Assembly: GCA_949126835.1 (NCBI GenBank)
Contig: OX421496.1
Span: 15,332,844 to 15,396,843 of the forward strand
Origin: Anisus vortex
Lineage: Eukaryota; Mollusca; Gastropoda; Planorbidae
Reading direction: 5' to 3'
DNA length: 64,000 bases
Shown here: positions 59,721 through 64,000 of the stretch, one piece after another
Position numbering within the stretch: position 1 is the stretch's first letter
Layout of the letters: every line of letters starts with the position of its first letter
Program-made: the position numbers and the translations under genes
Notes under the pieces: model-generated
The model's input: only the letters and a program-made list of their open reading frames with translations
Told to the model about the DNA's origin: nothing
Databases searched by the model: none

Positions 59721-59929
59721 AGTTAAAACTTCGTTACAAAAACAGTAAAAATAGGCAAAAAGGCCGATTTTTCCCCGTTTGGACTACATATTATAAGCAT
59801 TTGTTTAGCTCAATCAGATAGAGTAAGTGAGTGAACATTCAATTTTTAGTTTCATAATTTCGCGGAGCACTTGCAACTACCTCGCGGACCGGTTAAGAAC
59901 CACTGTGTTAGTGCAACATAATATGTAAA

Positions 59930-61260
59930 TCCAGCCTCGATCAGTTAGTAGAAAGAAATCGACTGCTGCCAGCTACCAGGGACTGTGGAATCAATCTTAC
60001 AGTGCCAGTTTAACTCCAAGCTGACATGCATGGAGTTTTATAAATACGCCTACAAGAGAAAAACGACTTGCTGAAAAAGGTGAAATCTTGAGAAAAATAT
60101 GGTGTAGGCCTACCAACTACTTCTACCGCAACAAGTACCATGTTTAGGCCTAAATGTGTTCTAAAAAAAGTATTTAAATTAAATACAATTTTTAATTCAT
60201 TTCTACACCCCCATCTCAGAGTGTCGCGACGAGGTCCAGCTAGATATGGCAACCTAGCTAGTAGGCCCCACTTTAATTTTTTTTATATAACCTATAATCT
60301 ACCTATAGGCCTAGCCTATATGAAATATTTGACATTAGCCTATCTGATTAAAAAACATTATTAAAAAAATATTGCAAATTTGATCTTAATAATAGTTTAT
60401 TTAGTCTTTATATAATAATTTACAGCTCATAAAAAAATACACCATATAGTCATCATGCGGTCATGCGCATATAAACTATAGTCTAGGCATTATTATTATA
60501 ATTATTTTATTAGATATTAGAATTTTAAGTTTAGTCTTGTAGAGTCGTAGAACCTACTATACTGGGACATCTGCAGGATGAGTAGAGTTTTAAATGATAT
60601 GTAATCGTGGCAGCATAATTTAAGAATAAAACCAGTTATTAAGCCTTATAATTATAGACTATTAATAAGTATTAATTACGGTGTTAGCTTTCCTGACTAT
60701 TTTGAGCAACCCATTCCATGTCAGACTGTCATGTGAAAAAAAGAGGATTATGTGACAATTATGTCTTGTAACTCACGTCAATGAGGCGAACTAAATTTTT
60801 AAAATAATAAATAAAATAATAAAGATGAAATTGGCAGGCAGAAAGGACTGAAAGGTTAATGGATAAATAGAAAGATAGACACACATAAATAATTTATTAA
60901 TTTATTATGTTGTAAACATTTTTCATAAATTTAAAAAATGGATTTATACAATTATGTAGGAATGTAAACTAATATAATTGGCTTTGTACTCTTTTGTCTA
61001 TTAAAACAAGTGACAAGTGTGTAAACATTTACGACCTCACTAATTGCAGCTTTTTCGTATGAATAGACATCATGATCAAACACAAATTTTAAATAAAAAT
61101 AAAACTGCATAAATGACTAGTTTACTGAGAGTTTACTTTACATTTTACATACTACAGTAACGTGAGATCGAAACTTTAAAATATAATCAAATAGAAACAA
61201 AACTAACGAAGAGAAATGATATATGCTGCTATTATAGATCTAAAATTGAACTTGATCATC
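59930..61260. other. AT-rich intergenic region, no gene seen
   Basis: No exon-like block or repeat end recognised. Confidence 0.4.
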
Positions 61261-61266
61261 AAGTTG

Positions 61267-61402
61267 ATGAGAACGGCTTATTGTTATGTCAATGTTATAA
61301 TACTAGTGATACTTTTCGTTGGAACAACCAGCGCATCTCAATCTCAGTCATTTGAATCATCTTCATCTTCTGTAAATCACGAAAAGGAAAAATATACCAA
61401 GG
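61267..61402 (+). CDS. candidate first exon of a secreted protein
   Basis: ATG at 61267 starts MRTAYCYVNVIILVILFVGT, a good signal-peptide pattern, then SASQSQSFESSSSS and a charged stretch to YTK, with a possible donor AAGG|GTATGATG. No partner exon was identified. An upstream in-frame ATG at 61216 adds 17 residues. It may be a short secreted peptide precursor or chance. Confidence 0.3.
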
Positions 61403-61969
61403 GTATGATGATGACTAGCCTATTTATAAAAAAAACAACAGCAAGAACTAAAATTATATTGTCGTACCGTATCGGTGTAGTAGAACCCTTACGCCTTACG
61501 TTACTTTAAAAAAAAAAACAATTTCCAGTTCAAGTTCTAGAAATAGTATCAAATCAAATAGAAATCTGAGTGATAGTCACTGACTGATAACTGATGACTG
61601 ATAGGCAGATTCAGAAAGGCCTACTATATGAAATAGGCTATTAAAAAATGATTTTATGTTTCTCTCCTCTGGCTTCCCTTATAAATTTTGTCCACAAAGT
61701 CCAAAGTCACAGGTCGGGAATCGGGAAAGTCAAATTAGGCCGATTATTATTTATACTTAACTTAAGTCACAATTTGTCATTTTAATTTAGGCCTACTATG
61801 ATTTACATTATAATGAAAATGGTTTTAAGTTAAGACAAATATATTAACTATGGAAAAAACATGGGTAGAAAATAATAAAATAATTCAATTGTATTGTTTA
61901 TTAGTTTTCTTAAACTGACCGATTATAGAAAAAGCTGGCCTTGGCTGTTTAGAGAGCTGTGGTGACTAG

Positions 61970-62083
61970 CAGGGCTGTTGAGTCGGAGGAAATTTTGGGT
62001 ACCTGGAGTCAGAGTTGGAGTCGGAAGTACATAAAACTGAGGAGTTGGAGTCAGAACATTTATCTACCGACTCCACAGCCCTG
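61970..62083. mobile_element. 114-bp hAT MITE with perfect target duplication
   Basis: Ends are CAGGGCTGTTGAGTCGG and, inverted, CAGGGCTGTGGAGTCGG. Flanks are perfect GTGACTAG (61962-61969 and 62084-62091). The interior repeats GAGTCGGAG and GAGTTGGAG. Confidence 0.9.
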
Positions 62084-62599
62084 GTGACTAGAGAGTCACG
62101 GACAAAAAAACTTGTAGAAAAACTTCTTTGATTGGTCAATATTAATAAATGACACATTCTTACAGGTGCACGAATAAGCCCTGAAAGTCAATTAGATTGT
62201 ACTGCAATCTTTACAAAAATGTGTGGATTTTGCGCAATAACTCAAATCTGAATAACTTTGAATTTAGAATTTAGACAGAATTAAGCAATAATTGTCAATG
62301 TGAATATAGCTATATACATGGATACAAATTACATGATGTAACTGGGATAATATTATAATATATATGCTATGCTCATACTCAAATACGCTTCTCAAAGTCA
62401 TATGGCTGTGGACAGCAAAGTCTTGTTAAATAAAAGTTAGAAAAATATTATATTATGTTCCTTGAATGTTGGAATTGGGGAGGTATTCAAGAGGTCACAA
62501 AAGTCAAGTCATCAGGGAAACAAAAGTACGGTAAGCTACACTGGTTCAACATAAATCCACAATAAAAAAGGAATTAAAATCACTGTAGTATTAGCAGGA

Positions 62600-63370
62600 G
62601 AAAGTCTAGAAGTTTGACATACCTAGGCTCCTTCCATCTTTGTGCCCTGGGTCAGCTGCGACCTCTGATTAATAAAAAAACAGCCAATGCTTTTGCTGTT
62701 GCAACAATACAGTCAAGACTAGATTATTGTAACAGTTGCCTGTGGGGTTTACCCCAGAAACAACTGGATAGACTTCAGAAAGTTCAAAATACTGCAGCAC
62801 GCATTGTGTCACGAGTAAAGAAGCATGACCATATCACTCCAATTCTCAAAGAGCTCCACTTGCTCCCTGTGACAAAGCGCATCGATCATAAGATTATGTC
62901 CCTTACCTATGGATGCGTGGAAGGCACAGCACCTGCATATCTCAAAGAGCTTATACAGAAGCATGTCCCGTTAAGGATGCTGCGATCTTCAACACAATCT
63001 CTCCTGGAAATTCCAGGTTTGGAAGGTCACAGAAAAAAGACTCTTGGTCTACGCTCGTTTGAATCTGTGGCGCCTACACTGTGGAATGGCTTACCTGAGA
63101 CACTGAAAAACTCGTTGTCAAGAAAAGTATTCAAGAAGAATTTGAGGGCTTTTCTTTTCAACTAAGTTGATGAAGTACACATCCATCAGCAAAATACTTG
63201 TTTAAAACTATTTTAAAATGTTATTGTCGTTTTGTGCCTCCATCGGCCGAAACCTTGTTTAAAACTATTTTAGAGTGTTATTGTCGTTTCGTTTTTGTGA
63301 GCGCGCTGAGCATGCTTGTATTAGCATGGAGTGAGGCGCAATATAAATGACCAATTATTATTATAGTAGA
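62600..63370 (+). mobile_element. LINE 3' end (CR1/L2-like), best preserved copy
   Basis: An open frame at 62614-63165 encodes the reverse transcriptase C-terminus: SRLDYCNSCLWGLPQKQLDR, LQKVQNTAARIVSR, HITPILKELHLLPVTKRIDH, GTAPAYLKELI, HRKKTLGLRSFESVAPTLWN and FKKNLRAFLFN. The 3' UTR has a tandem duplicate (CCTTGTTTAAAACTATTTTA), GAGCGCGCTGAGCATGC and a TTATTA tail. Same subfamily as 46875-47400. Its 183 intact codons suggest a recent insertion. Confidence 0.88.
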
Positions 63371-63399
63371 CAAATAATGCCTTTAATCCAGTGAAAAGT

Positions 63400-63670
63400 G
63401 TTTGGAACTCTAAAATTCTATACCTCAATGCAAAATTTAGAGTTTTCAACACCATTGTGAAACCTGTTATAATGAATGAATCTGAAACCTAAATGTCAGA
63501 AAAAATACAGTCATTTATTATTAATGAAAGATCCTCAACTGGCACTTAAAAATATAACCTTAACACATCCACCGAACAGCAGACATTGTCCACACCTACA
63601 AGAAACATTATACCACTTCCTACTTCAACTTGAATGTTCCAAACTAACCAATCTCAGACATGCATTATAG
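63400..63670 (+). mobile_element. two small LINE coding fragments
   Basis: 63434-63490 encodes FNTIVKPVIMNESET, a common LINE thumb motif. 63540-63670 encodes a block ending HCPHLQETLYHFLLQ, like the C-terminal zinc knuckle of RNase H LINEs. Both are broken by stops. Confidence 0.45.
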
Positions 63671-64000
63671 TAAATTATAGCCACCTTAAGCTATATTTAC
63701 GAACACACTACATAACAATACAGAACAACTAAAAAAGACATACAAAAGTTTGACTGGCATTGACTGCAAGAAGAGCAAAAAGCTCTGTAGCCTGGTTAAT
63801 AGAAGAAGACCTCATCTAAAACTAAAAACCTTTATTTCTCTTGAGCATATTTTGGGTTATCTTTAAAGGGCTCTTACATAAACGTATATACAAATGTTAG
63901 AAAACAAAAGTGTAATATAGTATCTTTTCAAGTACTTCCCCAAAATCTAGGTTTATAATTATAAATGCATGTTTAATTCTTTTTGATGATGCCACACTTT

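Larger units (their letters stand above)
57597..59905 (-). mobile_element. hAT element with ZBED-type transposase remnant, split by a LINE
   Basis: 2,309 bp flanked by perfect TGTTAGTG (57589-57596 and 59906-59913). Ends are CAGTGGTTCTTAACC on both sides, the classic hAT terminus. The minus strand carries the C-terminal part of a transposase. A LINE sits at 58284-59620. Confidence 0.9.

Overview
The window is animal nuclear DNA: AT-rich, with GT-AG introns, few genes and many transposons. The split chitin deacetylase with a peritrophin-type chitin-binding domain, a CENP-P-like inner-kinetochore gene, SMKR1-like lysine-rich proteins and the mix of hAT, LINE and gypsy elements fit a lophotrochozoan. 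The recurring palindromic word TAGGCCTA makes me favour a gastropod mollusc (inference). I see no bacterial genes and no CRISPR.

Layout. 1-2.4 kb: the 3' part of a Ty3/gypsy retrotransposon that lacks integrase. 2.55-3.27 kb: a 34-bp minisatellite. 3.4-15.7 kb, minus strand: a CENP-P-like gene whose exons join in phase. Its first intron is almost filled by a Mutator-like (MULE) transposon at about 5.30-15.09 kb. The MULE carries a multi-exon transposase gene: FAR1-type DNA-binding domain, DDE domain, SWIM finger, a 66-bp coding minisatellite and a PHD finger. That gene is itself interrupted by a 2.2-kb hAT-like insertion flanked by a 7-bp direct repeat; taking the insertion out restores the frame. 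16.5-23.5 kb: two hAT elements of one family and a degenerate 3.6-kb LINE with further insertions. 25.6-31.4 kb, minus strand: a complete five-exon chitin deacetylase gene, the best host gene here. 33-47.4 kb: hAT elements nested in hAT elements, most with readable 8-bp target-site duplications, plus LINE 3' ends. 49.9-51.9 kb, minus strand: two adjacent SMKR1-like terminal exons. 54.4-60 kb: a LINE, a tRNA-derived SINE and a ZBED-type hAT broken by an RNase H LINE. 60-64 kb: AT-rich DNA with one MITE, a LINE 3' end and a possible signal-peptide exon.

The host genes (CENP-P-like, chitin deacetylase, SMKR1-like) share no obvious pathway. The main story is layered transposon insertion. Several events can be ordered from intact target-site duplications: MULE in a host intron then hAT in MULE; LINE in hAT; SINE in LINE in hAT; hAT in hAT. 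All gene names come from motifs I recognised by eye, and no database search was run.
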